Positions 1-6,825 of a DNA stretch of 38,937 bases are shown here, piece after piece. The DNA is from a virus: positions 1-38,937 of IMG/VR virus record IMGVR_UViG_3300021197_001262; one strand, written 5' to 3'. A program made the position numbers and the translations under genes. The stretch's first letter is position 1. Every line of letters begins with the position of its first letter. Under the pieces are notes generated by a model. It was given only the letters and a program-made list of their open reading frames with translations, was not told where the DNA came from and ran no database searches.

Positions 1-509
1 ATTTTAGTAGGAGACCAATTTCTCTTTTTTAAATCAACAACAATATCACTCATAGAATCAACTCCATGCTTACCTCTAGCTCTATTATGTCTAATTGTAG
101 AAGCTACTCTATTGTTAATATCCTTCTGAGACTCTCTAATCGTTACTACAGGTAGATACCCATGAACTCTACCTTGTATTTCCTGACATTCCTTACCTAC
201 TCTATTCCTATGAAAACCATCTATAACCTCTCTAGTTCCATCTAGATTATCCATACTAACTATTGGTTGAGTGTATCCATCGTTTGATATACTAAGTCTT
301 AGAAGCTCCATTTCTGGAGGAGCTACACTATTAGGGTTATAGTCGTTAGCTCCAACAGTATCGTTTTTCACCCATAAAACACAATCAACAGGTTCAGACC
401 TAAAAGGACTAATTTCATGTAGTAGCACTTTTAATTCATTTATATAGTTAACTTTATCATCTAAACTCATGTTAGAAGTTTCTTTTTTTATCATTTCTTT
501 TACATTCAT
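1..509 (-). CDS. IbrB-like ParB/sulfiredoxin-fold protein, N-terminal part (gene crosses the sequence ends)
   Basis: This is the first 169 codons plus two bases of the next. Reading across base 1 to base 38937 keeps the frame (the split codon is ATA) and continues to a stop at 38802, giving 214 residues. Residues 97-103 read DGFHRNR, the ParB/DGQHR-type motif. Before it comes DYNPNSVAPPEMELL, which I recall as typical of IbrB proteins. In Escherichia coli, IbrB works with IbrA to activate prophage immunoglobulin-binding (eib) genes, and ParB-fold relatives bind DNA or nucleotides. The start ATG (509-507) overlaps the stop of the upstream nuclease gene as ATGA, so the two are translationally coupled. 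The IbrB assignment is family recall supported by the IbrA-like neighbour; the biochemical role is unknown. Confidence 0.82.
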   Translation of the reverse strand, partial: MNVKEMIKKETSNMSLDDKVNYINELKVLLHEISPFRSEPVDCVLWVKNDTVGANDYNPNSVAPPEMELLRLSISNDGYTQPIVSMDNLDGTREVIDGFHRNRVGKECQEIQGRVHGYLPVVTIRESQKDINNRVASTIRHNRARGKHGVDSMSDIVVDLKKRNWSPTK

Positions 510-1021
510 AATCTTTCGTTTATTTTGGTTAATATTTCGTTTACTTGATATAACCTACCTATTAAATTAAAGTAGTGTTTTGTTTCTATTTGTATTTCTA
601 TTATTTTAAAGTCGTGTAAATTAATAAAACATATTTTATCAGCTCCATACAAATGCTTATAAGTGCTTAGTTGTATTTTTGTAGATAAGTAGATACCTCC
701 ATTAGATTTGAAGTCACATATGTATATATATCCATTCTTTTTAAGAATAAGGTCAATCCTTCCCGCTATCCTTTCATTATTTACGTCTACTTCACAACCT
801 ATAACCTCAAATCCTTCTATACACTTATCAAACCTATAAGACTCAGGAAAATCTATACCTTTAGTAATATAATCTTCAACTTGCTTATGTTTAATTATGC
901 CTTTATTTTTACTCTTGCAAGAGTAATCTTTTAAAGAAATACCTTGTAATCCTATTTTGTTTGCCCATCCTAATAAAGCAGGTTTATTTAATAAGTCAAT
1001 TAATTTAGTTACTGATACCAT
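506..1021 (-). CDS. PD-(D/E)XK nuclease, Cas4/RecB-like
   Basis: 171 residues. The catalytic pattern is visible: Glu77 in EVDV, Asp90 in GRIDL, Asp103-Phe-Lys105 in ICDFKS, then Gln117 and Tyr121 in QLSTYK, the RecB-family QxxxY motif. His45 and Glu49 may contribute to the metal site. Members of this superfamily cut DNA, often as 5'-3' or single-strand exonucleases. The gene sits between the IbrA-like and IbrB-like genes, overlapping the first by 17 bases and the second by an ATGA, so the three are co-expressed and probably work together. I see no zinc-finger cysteines as in Cas4 iron-sulfur clusters. Substrate unknown. Confidence 0.8.
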   Translation of the reverse strand: MVSVTKLIDLLNKPALLGWANKIGLQGISLKDYSCKSKNKGIIKHKQVEDYITKGIDFPESYRFDKCIEGFEVIGCEVDVNNERIAGRIDLILKKNGYIYICDFKSNGGIYLSTKIQLSTYKHLYGADKICFINLHDFKIIEIQIETKHYFNLIGRLYQVNEILTKINERL

Positions 1022-2234
1022 TTTTTAAAAATTTAGATTCTTCTCTTTGTTTCTTTTTCAATTCCAAATATTTTTTATATGCTTTTGTTTTATGTTGAGT
1101 AAAGCCTAATCCTTTACACCAATAATCATTTCTCAACAAAGATTTACATATCCTTTTCCAAGAAGGAACTAATTTTTTAGATTCTAAAATAGTTGGAGCT
1201 TCATCAGGTATTCCATTACTATAACCTCTCTCCTCCCACCATTTAATGAAAGTGTAAATTTTATTAAGAAAATGTTCTCTAGTAATTTCTGGAACACTAT
1301 TTAGAAACAACATAGAAAAGCTTTCCCATGTGTGATTATCTGGTTTAGCTATACTATTGTACCCAGTTATAGAACCGCTTTCATTAACGTATAAAGCACC
1401 GCTATTAGCTCCATTAACCCTAGCTACCACCTTAGCCCATGTTTCTGGTTCTATTAAATGAAATAACCACAACCCTCTTCTTTGGTCATCTCCATAAGGC
1501 TGACATATTCTTTGTTGATGAATAGATAATCCTGCTTTATGCATTAATTCATACAATTTATTATATCTTTTATCTGGATTTTTAGCATGATATATCCAGA
1601 TATCTCTAGTCCTCCAGTCATAAATAGGGTAAACGTTATAAACATTATCAGTAACTTTTGTTGTATAACATTTATCTTTATACTTTATTTTAGTGTCACT
1701 AGCTATTGTTCTGTATCTATTTAAACTTTCGTCAGTTCTAATTCCAACTAAACATGCGGTTAGCTCTCCTTTTGAATACCACTCCCCAAACTCAGGAACA
1801 AATTCTTCGAACTCCATACCATCAGTAAAAAAATCGAAAAATCTATGGTCACTTATACTGTTTTCTGGCAACTCTCTAATCCATTCTTTTTTTTTATCAG
1901 CGTCCCAACATTTCCAAAATGGCTCGTAAACAGAAACAGCATTTCTTAAATGCAAAGGTAAACATATCCAATGTAAGTCAATCCATTGGTCATATTCTTT
2001 TATAGTTTCCTTAATATGGTCTATAGTTAATTTGTATTGACCTTCAAGGTCTACTATCATTAACCCTATTTTCATGTTTCTTTTCTTCGCTTCATCTATC
2101 GCTAAGTGAAGCATTACAGTAGAGTCTTTTCCAGCACTAAAAGAAACGTAAATTTGTTTAAAATTGTCAAACGTCCATTTAACTCTCTCTACAGATTCTT
2201 TGTACACGTCGTTATTTAAAATATGTTTAGGCAT
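1005..2234 (-). CDS. IbrA-like PP-loop protein (PAPS reductase superfamily, DUF3440)
   Basis: 409 residues. Residues 31-39 read SFSAGKDST, the PP-loop (SxGKDS) of adenylating enzymes related to phosphoadenylylsulfate reductase and DndC. A conserved-looking block further on reads ICQPYGDDQRRGLWLF, which I recognise as the DUF3440 signature of IbrA. The family probably activates a substrate with ATP, but the reaction of IbrA is not established; in E. coli IbrA and IbrB together act as regulators. The gene overlaps its upstream neighbour by 19 bases and the downstream nuclease by 17. Length is normal for the family. A role in sulfate reduction is unlikely in this setting. Confidence 0.88.
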   Translation of the reverse strand: MPKHILNNDVYKESVERVKWTFDNFKQIYVSFSAGKDSTVMLHLAIDEAKKRNMKIGLMIVDLEGQYKLTIDHIKETIKEYDQWIDLHWICLPLHLRNAVSVYEPFWKCWDADKKKEWIRELPENSISDHRFFDFFTDGMEFEEFVPEFGEWYSKGELTACLVGIRTDESLNRYRTIASDTKIKYKDKCYTTKVTDNVYNVYPIYDWRTRDIWIYHAKNPDKRYNKLYELMHKAGLSIHQQRICQPYGDDQRRGLWLFHLIEPETWAKVVARVNGANSGALYVNESGSITGYNSIAKPDNHTWESFSMLFLNSVPEITREHFLNKIYTFIKWWEERGYSNGIPDEAPTILESKKLVPSWKRICKSLLRNDYWCKGLGFTQHKTKAYKKYLELKKKQREESKFLKNGISN

Positions 2235-2611
2235 GTTTGTATTTGTTTATTGTTATCTTCCCATTCTTTTAATAATTTAATGGCTATTTTATTTGACCTC
2301 TCTCTAACCTCATCAGTTAATAAACTCCATGCAATCATAGTAACTGTATTTGGAATATTATCATACAAACAACAAGCTGATTGACCTAAATAAGCTATTT
2401 TATTCATTGATGGATTAGTTAAGTTGTGCTCACATGAATACTTCCATTCATTTATTACACGTCTCATGTATTTTTCTGTAGTTGTTTTACAGTTGAATAG
2501 ATTTATTACACTTTTTGTTTTAGTTTCTTTTTCAAAACCAGAGCAATTATTGTAAAATCCAAATTTATAATCTTCCCACATCTCATAGTGGTGATAAATT
2601 CTTTTACTCAT
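2216..2611 (-). CDS. Hypothetical protein, first gene of the IbrA/nuclease/IbrB cassette
   Basis: 131 residues with many aromatic residues near the start (YHHYEMWEDYKFGFY) and five scattered cysteines. I recognise no catalytic motif. The middle (TEKYMRRVINEWKYSCEHNL) and the end look helical. It overlaps the IbrA-like gene by 19 bases, so it is part of the same cassette and may be an adaptor or substrate-binding subunit (inference). The gene follows directly after a promoter and a structured RNA leader: the 3' arm of a 12-bp hairpin ends 15 bases before the ATG. Confidence 0.75.
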   Translation of the reverse strand: MSKRIYHHYEMWEDYKFGFYNNCSGFEKETKTKSVINLFNCKTTTEKYMRRVINEWKYSCEHNLTNPSMNKIAYLGQSACCLYDNIPNTVTMIAWSLLTDEVRERSNKIAIKLLKEWEDNNKQIQTCLNIF

Positions 2612-2626
2612 ATTTATAAAATTAAA

Positions 2627-2715
2627 AAGCTTCTATAAATCCTTAACGTCCGACGGTTAATTCATTATAGAAGCTTAGTTAAAATTTCTTTTAGTTGCTA
2701 TTGTCGGACACAACT
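2627..2715 (-). ncRNA. Structured 5' leader or small RNA, pseudoknot element 1
   Basis: Transcribed leftwards from the promoter at 2722-2751. A perfect 12-bp stem pairs 2665-2676 with 2627-2638. The 26-base loop contains 2648-2654, which is the exact 7-base complement of 2703-2709, close to the expected RNA 5' end. In the RNA the pair is GUCCGAC with GUCGGAC, which would form a pseudoknot. The stem is followed by a short U-run and, 15 bases on, the start codon of the gene at 2611. It could be an attenuator or translational switch for the IbrA cassette, or a small RNA. The same design with different bases occurs near 29.4 and 38.7 kb. Confidence 0.65.
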
Positions 2716-2721
2716 ATAGTG

Positions 2722-2751
2722 CAAATATAAATATATTTTACATATATGCAA
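2722..2751 (-). promoter_or_regulatory. Promoter, TTG-N19-TATATTTG
   Basis: On the minus strand, TTG (2751-2749) is followed after exactly 19 bases by TATATTTG (2729-2722), a match to the Bacteroidota -33/-7 consensus. Transcription should start near 2715 and run into the pseudoknot leader and the gene at 2611. Confidence 0.75.
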
Positions 2752-2776
2752 TATAAAAAGTTTATTTTATAATAAT

Positions 2777-3169
2777 TTATTTTAATACTCCTTCTTGGTC
2801 TAGTAAGCTGGTTTGGTTTTCGTTTTTCACAAATGTTCCGTCAATCATTTCTCCAGTTCTTTCTTTGATAATATTATAAGCTTCTTCCAAGCAATCTAAA
2901 GGGTTTAAATTAACTAGTTTACATTCTATAAGTAAAGTCACAAATACATCTCCTAAACCGTCTTTAACTTCTTCTCTAGTGTTCTTTTCTTGACCTTTGC
3001 TATTAACATAAGTTAGTAAGTTGTTTTGAAGCGAAAATAAAGCTTCTCTTGTTTCTGCAACTTCTTCTTCGGTTTTACCCCATTGAGTTAAAGGAGTTGC
3101 TTTGTCAAGTATTCCTTTTTCTTTCGCCCAGTCTAAAACGTTTTCGTTTAATTCTTTAAAGTTTTTCAT
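2777..3169 (-). CDS. MazG-like nucleotide pyrophosphohydrolase
   Basis: 130 residues when started at 3169. I choose this ATG because it overlaps the stop of the ninG-like gene as ATGA; an in-frame start 90 bases upstream would add an unlikely basic tail inside ninG. The MazG metal-binding pattern is visible: EEEVAETREAL (ExxE type) followed by EVKDGLGDVFVTLL (the later ExxD helix). MazG-fold enzymes hydrolyse (d)NTPs or ppGpp to monophosphates and diphosphate; phage copies are thought to adjust nucleotide pools or the host stringent signal. It is the last gene of the recombination operon. A second, chimeric MazG-like gene occurs at 30389-30751. Confidence 0.85.
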   Translation of the reverse strand: MKNFKELNENVLDWAKEKGILDKATPLTQWGKTEEEVAETREALFSLQNNLLTYVNSKGQEKNTREEVKDGLGDVFVTLLIECKLVNLNPLDCLEEAYNIIKERTGEMIDGTFVKNENQTSLLDQEGVLK

Positions 3170-3678
3170 AGTTCTTTTATTTTCTGTTTGTATAATATTT
3201 TTAGTTCTTTTATTTCTTCTATAGAGTATTTCTTTGGTTCGTGATTTCCTTCTAGCCATTCAACAGAATTTAACCCTATCTTATGTATTAAATTAATTCT
3301 ATAGTTAATCAAATTGGCATGCAAATAAGTATTACAGTATTCGCATTGTAAGTGAACGTTTAAAGGCTCTAGTCTTAATTCTGGACAACTTCCAACACTT
3401 CGATAATGTCCAGCGTTTTCTTTTTTAGCTGGCTTGTTACAACTTATACAGTTATTACCTTTATCCCTAAGTCTTATCCATTTGTTAAATATTACTTGAA
3501 GCTCGTTTAAATGGTCTGACCTTGTTTTTAAAGCTTCCTTTCTAAACTTCTTTTCTATCTTCCACTTCTTCGCTTTATCTTGCTTAGAATACTCCAAAAT
3601 GCATTCAGCCTTGAGACAGGATTTTTGGAGAAAGAATTTAGGCTCAAACTTTTCACGGCACACTTTGCATCTTGGCAT
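3166..3678 (-). CDS. ninG: NinG/Rap-like recombination protein
   Basis: 170 residues, close to lambda NinG. An N-terminal zinc-finger-like region has Cys4, Cys7, Cys21 and Cys26. A central HNH-like zinc region has CISCNKPAKKENAGHYRS followed by LQCEYCNTYLHAN, which is the NinG (Rap) signature. Lambda Rap is a structure-specific DNA-binding nuclease that acts on recombination intermediates. Its place after the exonuclease and DUF1367-like genes fits a phage recombination operon. It ends in an ATGA overlap with mazG. Confidence 0.9.
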   Translation of the reverse strand: MPRCKVCREKFEPKFFLQKSCLKAECILEYSKQDKAKKWKIEKKFRKEALKTRSDHLNELQVIFNKWIRLRDKGNNCISCNKPAKKENAGHYRSVGSCPELRLEPLNVHLQCEYCNTYLHANLINYRINLIHKIGLNSVEWLEGNHEPKKYSIEEIKELKILYKQKIKEL

Positions 3679-3680
3679 AT

Positions 3681-4094
3681 TTAAAAATGTTGATTTACGT
3701 TGTCAATAATATCTTGCTTATCAAAGTTAAAGTATTTTACTATAGTGTCTATAACTCGATTGTAAAGCTCTGAAAACTCTATCTCATCCATCTTTGCAAA
3801 ACTTATGCTTTTAGCTTCAGTAACTATTTCACCATCAAATGTAGAACGTTCTTCATAAAATCCAGAAGCTTTAATTAAATCGCTTCTTAAGTGTTCCAAA
3901 TTATTGTAGTGTTCTTGATTTTGGTAAACTAAATTAACTAATGCAAAAAACTTCTTATGAAATTTATAGTTCCTTCTGTTTTTAATATCAACTTCGTATT
4001 CCTTTCCTACGGGTATTTTTTTTAACTTATCATAGTCAGAATCATAAGCTACCTTAAAAGTGTTATTAAGTTGCTTTACAATAGTTATTTTCAT
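3681..4094 (-). CDS. DUF1367-like phage protein
   Basis: 137 residues. The stretch GKEYEVDIKNRRNYKFHKKFFALVN matches my recall of DUF1367, a family seen next to recombination genes (NinB/NinG area) in lambdoid phages. The function is not established; a role in recombination or replication is inferred from position. The gene starts about 15 bases after a perfect hairpin (4110-4148), which could affect its translation, and lies two bases before ninG. Confidence 0.7.
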   Translation of the reverse strand: MKITIVKQLNNTFKVAYDSDYDKLKKIPVGKEYEVDIKNRRNYKFHKKFFALVNLVYQNQEHYNNLEHLRSDLIKASGFYEERSTFDGEIVTEAKSISFAKMDEIEFSELYNRVIDTIVKYFNFDKQDIIDNVNQHF

Positions 4095-4109
4095 TTCTCT
4101 ATCTCTTTA

Positions 4110-4148
4110 ATCCAGAGAGCAAACATCTTTAGTCTTAGCTCTCTGGAT
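4110..4148 (-). promoter_or_regulatory. Perfect 11-bp hairpin in the recombination operon
   Basis: Arms 4110-4120 (ATCCAGAGAGC) and 4138-4148 are exact reverse complements around a 17-base loop. No U-run follows, so it is not a typical terminator. It lies in the 72-base gap before the DUF1367-like gene and may be an mRNA processing or translation-control element. Confidence 0.6.
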
Positions 4149-4166
4149 ATGTTGGTTATTAGGTTG

Positions 4167-4385
4167 TTAGGCATTAGTTATTTCAACGCTTTTAGTTTCA
4201 ATTATATGTTTTACGTTTTGATGTCCTAACTCATCTAAAAAAGGTCTTGGGTCGCTTTTTATTTCGTTTATAAACTCAGCAACTTGTAGAACTCTTTCTT
4301 CTTCCTTTTCGCTAAACTCATAATCTTCAGTATCTATAATGTGATTTGTTACAACTTCTTCTATAACTGTTAATTGTAATTTCAT
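4167..4385 (-). CDS. Hypothetical small acidic protein
   Basis: 72 residues, acidic in the middle (DTEDYEFSEKEEERV). No known motif. It lies five bases after the exonuclease gene and before a hairpin, so it is part of the recombination operon. A modulator of the exonuclease is possible but unsupported. Confidence 0.65.
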   Translation of the reverse strand: MKLQLTVIEEVVTNHIIDTEDYEFSEKEEERVLQVAEFINEIKSDPRPFLDELGHQNVKHIIETKSVEITNA

Positions 4386-4390
4386 AACTT

Positions 4391-5068
4391 TTATTTTTTA
4401 ATCATTGGTTTTAATTCTGTTTCGATGTATTCACGCCAATATATAACGCTATCTTTTAAGTTTTGAATCATTATAGGGTCATATTTTATATCAAATATCT
4501 TAATTCTTAAATCATCATCTAAATGATCATAGTTTAAATCTTTTTCTGCTTCGTCCCAGTTTTCAATAGTAGGCTCATCTAATCCCTGAGCGCTTGCTTT
4601 TTGCCATTGTAATTTATTAATCTGCTCATCTGTTCCATTCTCTAAACAATAAGCTAGTTTAGCTTTTTTAACACCTGTTATTTCCATGTAAATCTGTAAT
4701 TGAGCTACATATAACAATGGTGGTGTTTCCATAAAGTAAGGAAAAGTAAAAGCATCCCAACTAGATTTAGCATCAATAATATAGTCTTCTGTTATAACAT
4801 CAGGAGTTCCATTAAAAAAGTCATTTTCAAAATACTTTTCATTCTTTACCAAACTAAAACCTAAGGTTTTAGATATTCTTTCAATTGCCAAATCTTCAAC
4901 TACTATACCTCTTCTAAGATATTTTGATTCAATAGACTTTATTTTACCTGTTATTTGAGATATAAACCATTCCTTGATTAAAGATCTAGGAGTTTCACCT
5001 TTTGATATAGCGCCTTTTGCAGTTAGTAACTTTCCTGCTGACGATGCTCTTATTTTAAACTCTTTCAT
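4391..5068 (-). CDS. YqaJ/lambda-type recombination exonuclease
   Basis: 225 residues. The PD-(D/E)XK core is clear: RRGIVVEDLAIE (52-63, with Glu58), GTPD (87-90), IIDAKSSW (97-104, Asp99 and Lys101), and AQLQIYMEITG (122-132). This is the arrangement of lambda exonuclease and YqaJ proteins, which degrade the 5' strand of a DNA end so that an annealing protein can pair the remaining strand. The start overlaps the previous gene as ATGA (5065-5068), so the two proteins are probably made together. No RecT/Beta/Erf protein is recognisable; the upstream gene is the best candidate for the partner. Confidence 0.88.
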   Translation of the reverse strand: MKEFKIRASSAGKLLTAKGAISKGETPRSLIKEWFISQITGKIKSIESKYLRRGIVVEDLAIERISKTLGFSLVKNEKYFENDFFNGTPDVITEDYIIDAKSSWDAFTFPYFMETPPLLYVAQLQIYMEITGVKKAKLAYCLENGTDEQINKLQWQKASAQGLDEPTIENWDEAEKDLNYDHLDDDLRIKIFDIKYDPIMIQNLKDSVIYWREYIETELKPMIKK

Positions 5069-5574
5069 TTTTTCAATGTTTTAATTTGGTCTGCTGTTAA
5101 TTCATACATATCATTAATTTGCTCAAAAGTATAGGATCCTTTTTCTATTGCTTCTTTTGCTTTTTTAACATCTGTTAGTTTATTCTTTATAATTGGTTCA
5201 ATAGTTAAAGGCCTTCTTTTACCTCTTCCTATCGTCTCGAGAACTCTAACAGGCTCCTTAATACCTGAAGCATGACTAATTCTAATACCTCCTACTTCTG
5301 AACCTCCAAACTTTACATTATCATCTCTATATAAAGTTAATTTCTTACCTATAAAATTATCAGAATCGTCTCCAAATAACTGAACTAACACTCTTCGCAT
5401 CCCTTTCGATGGTTTGTAAGGTTTGTTATTGTCTCCTTCAAAACTAATATGTATAGGTTGCATGTCAGTCTCTAATACTTTTACTTGTGTTATTTTAATT
5501 GTTTTTGATCCTACTATTAAATCATCAGCGTTTAACTGATCAGATTTCGCTTCTATTGTTTTTGTAATTTTCAT
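5065..5574 (-). CDS. Phage recombination-associated protein (possible ssDNA-binding or annealing partner)
   Basis: 169 residues. The core includes KPYKPSKGMRRVLVQLFGDD, KKLTLYRDDNVKFGG and VGGIRISHASG. I have seen this pattern in phage proteins next to exonuclease genes, without a firm name. The beta-rich, glycine-containing centre would fit an OB-like fold (inference). The last 35 residues (TDVKKAKEAIEKGSYTFEQ) look like a separate helical tail. ATGA coupling with the exonuclease suggests a direct partner. Confidence 0.65.
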   Translation of the reverse strand: MKITKTIEAKSDQLNADDLIVGSKTIKITQVKVLETDMQPIHISFEGDNNKPYKPSKGMRRVLVQLFGDDSDNFIGKKLTLYRDDNVKFGGSEVGGIRISHASGIKEPVRVLETIGRGKRRPLTIEPIIKNKLTDVKKAKEAIEKGSYTFEQINDMYELTADQIKTLKK

Positions 5575-5577
5575 AAT

Positions 5578-5889
5578 CTATTTTTTTTGCTTTTCAATAT
5601 CTCTTTTTATTACTTCGTTTACTTGTTTGTATGGTAGTCCTAGAGCGTTTGCTAGTAATAGTTTCTTAGGTTCGTTTAACCTATCGTAACACCCCTTATA
5701 GGTTAAGTCCCAATTAGGTCTAGTAGTTCCTACGCTTTCTTTTAACTCCTTCATAGACTTGTCAGAACTAAGCATTAAAAAATGTAAGCCATCTAAGCTC
5801 CTATACATGTTATTTAGCTCTGGAAGTTTTAACCCTTCCTTCTTTAGCTTTTGAATATCTTCTCTAAGCTTTGTTTTTTCTTCTGTCAT
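5578..5889 (-). CDS. Hypothetical protein of the recombination operon
   Basis: 103 residues, charged ends and a helical look. The later part (PKKLLLANALGLPYKQVNEVIKR) resembles a helix-turn-helix but is not diagnostic. It is packed between neighbours with gaps of one to three bases, so it is expressed with the exonuclease. Function unknown. Confidence 0.6.
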   Translation of the reverse strand: MTEEKTKLREDIQKLKKEGLKLPELNNMYRSLDGLHFLMLSSDKSMKELKESVGTTRPNWDLTYKGCYDRLNEPKKLLLANALGLPYKQVNEVIKRDIEKQKK

Positions 5890-5890
5890 T

Positions 5891-6235
5891 TTATTTTAGT
5901 GCTTTGTTTATTGCTTGTTGTGCTTTCTCTAAACCTCCATCATCATTATCATCTATAAAAGAATCAAAAGATTGTGTTTCTCCATTTTTATGCCAACCAA
6001 TAACGTCAATATTTTGACCGTATAAACTGTGTAGCAAGTCTTCAAATTGAGTAGTAACCATTTGCAAAGCTTCCAATAACTCTGGTGCTGATGCTATTAG
6101 TTTGGCGTTTTCAACATGATTTGGATATAAACCATTATCTTTCATTAAACATACAGTATCTCCTGTAGTAGATTCTATAAACGTATCATCTAAAAATACA
6201 GCTCCCCACTCTCCTTTTGTTCCTTTAAATTCCAT
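5891..6235 (-). CDS. Hypothetical phage protein (NAKLIASAPELLEAL type)
   Basis: 114 residues. It contains ENAKLIASAPELLEAL, a short helix found at similar positions in many otherwise different early phage proteins. The end is acidic (DDNDDGG) and then helical. Function unknown; position in the early operon suggests a DNA metabolism or host takeover role. Confidence 0.65.
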   Translation of the reverse strand: MEFKGTKGEWGAVFLDDTFIESTTGDTVCLMKDNGLYPNHVENAKLIASAPELLEALQMVTTQFEDLLHSLYGQNIDVIGWHKNGETQSFDSFIDDNDDGGLEKAQQAINKALK

Positions 6236-6243
6236 AATATCTT

Positions 6244-6540
6244 TTATTTTTCAAAGTTAAATAATGATTCTATTTGTTTTTTCAACTCACACCATTGTTC
6301 ATCTAAGGTGTCATATTCAAAACCTTTGTTATTGTTGTGTACCATAATTGAAGATATAGTAACAGAACCTTCTTTAGTAATTAAATAATCAAATGAAAAT
6401 ATATACTTATCAATAGTATGCTCTACATTGTCTTTGTAAGCTTCGTTTATCTCACAATACTTTTCCTCCCACTCTATAAAAGGCAATTCCTTTAAGTGGT
6501 TCATTACTTTCTTAAATGCGTTGTTTCTTAGTTGTTTCAT
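6244..6540 (-). CDS. Hypothetical protein, first gene of the recombination operon
   Basis: 98 residues, no known motif; a mixed alpha/beta look with several tryptophans and glutamates. It starts about 18 bases after the expected transcription start of the strong promoter at 6565-6595, so the leader is short and unstructured, unlike the pseudoknot-led genes. Confidence 0.65.
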   Translation of the reverse strand: MKQLRNNAFKKVMNHLKELPFIEWEEKYCEINEAYKDNVEHTIDKYIFSFDYLITKEGSVTISSIMVHNNNKGFEYDTLDEQWCELKKQIESLFNFEK

Positions 6541-6564
6541 AATATATTTTGTTTTTATTTACCC

Positions 6565-6595
6565 CAAAGATAACAATTCTATTTACATAAACAAA
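6565..6595 (-). promoter_or_regulatory. Promoter of the recombination operon, TTTG-N19-TATCTTTG
   Basis: TTTG (6595-6592), 19 bases, TATCTTTG (6572-6565) on the minus strand: an exact match to the Bacteroidota consensus. It lies 24 bases before the start codon at 6540. Confidence 0.82.
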
Positions 6596-6616
6596 AGAAA
6601 CGTTAAAGTTTATTGC

Positions 6617-6686
6617 AAAAAAAACACCCTATCGTTAAATAGAGTGCTAAAATTATATGAAATCAACAAAGAACAAGAGTCCTTGA
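6617..6686 (-). ncRNA. Candidate small RNA B with intrinsic terminator
   Basis: A promoter at 6692-6721 would start a transcript near 6686. About 40 bases later a hairpin (arms 6639-6646 and 6625-6632, 8 bp with one G-U, loop of six) is followed by eight U residues: a textbook intrinsic terminator. No open reading frame of note fits inside. The transcript would be about 70 bases. It is the second of two tandem units. Confidence 0.6.
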
Positions 6687-6691
6687 GACTG

Positions 6692-6721
6692 CTAATATAG
6701 TTATTTTATTTAAAAATGCAA
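6692..6721 (-). promoter_or_regulatory. Promoter of small RNA B, TTTTG-N19-TATATTAG
   Basis: TTG at 6721-6719 and TATATTAG at 6699-6692 are 19 bases apart; the -7 box deviates from TAnnTTTG at its sixth and seventh positions. The sequence around the box (6690-6711) is nearly repeated at 6795-6815. Confidence 0.55.
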
Positions 6722-6790
6722 AAAGCTCTGATAAATAAATACCAAAGCTTTAAGGCTACTTGTTAGTAATGTAAACTACCTTCATGTAAC
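6718..6790 (-). ncRNA. Candidate small RNA A with terminator
   Basis: A promoter-like sequence at 6796-6825 precedes a gene-free stretch that ends in a 12-bp hairpin (arms 6740-6751 and 6722-6733, two G-U pairs, loop of six) followed by U residues. Expected length is about 70 bases. The 5' part could also fold by itself (GUAGU with AUUAC). It could also simply be the terminator of the lysis operon, since the amidase stop codon is 19 bases upstream of the expected start. Confidence 0.5.
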
Positions 6791-6795
6791 AGCTT

Positions 6796-6825
6796 GCAAT
6801 ATAGTTATTTTATTTGTGTAAAAAA
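6796..6825 (-). promoter_or_regulatory. Weak promoter of small RNA A overlapping the amidase gene end
   Basis: TATATTGC at 6803-6796 lies 19 bases from a TTT at 6825-6823. Both boxes are imperfect. Support comes mainly from the near-identical copy of this sequence (TGCAATATAGTTATTTTATTT at 6795-6815, against 6690-6711), which is the promoter of the next unit. Confidence 0.4.

Noticed and set aside
1005-2234. Assimilatory sulfate reduction by the PP-loop protein
   Set aside because: The DUF3440 block and IbrB neighbour fit IbrA; no sulfur-assimilation partners are present.
3170-3259. Longer start for the MazG-like gene
   Set aside because: It would add a strongly basic tail lying wholly within ninG, while the ATGA overlap marks 3169 as the natural start.
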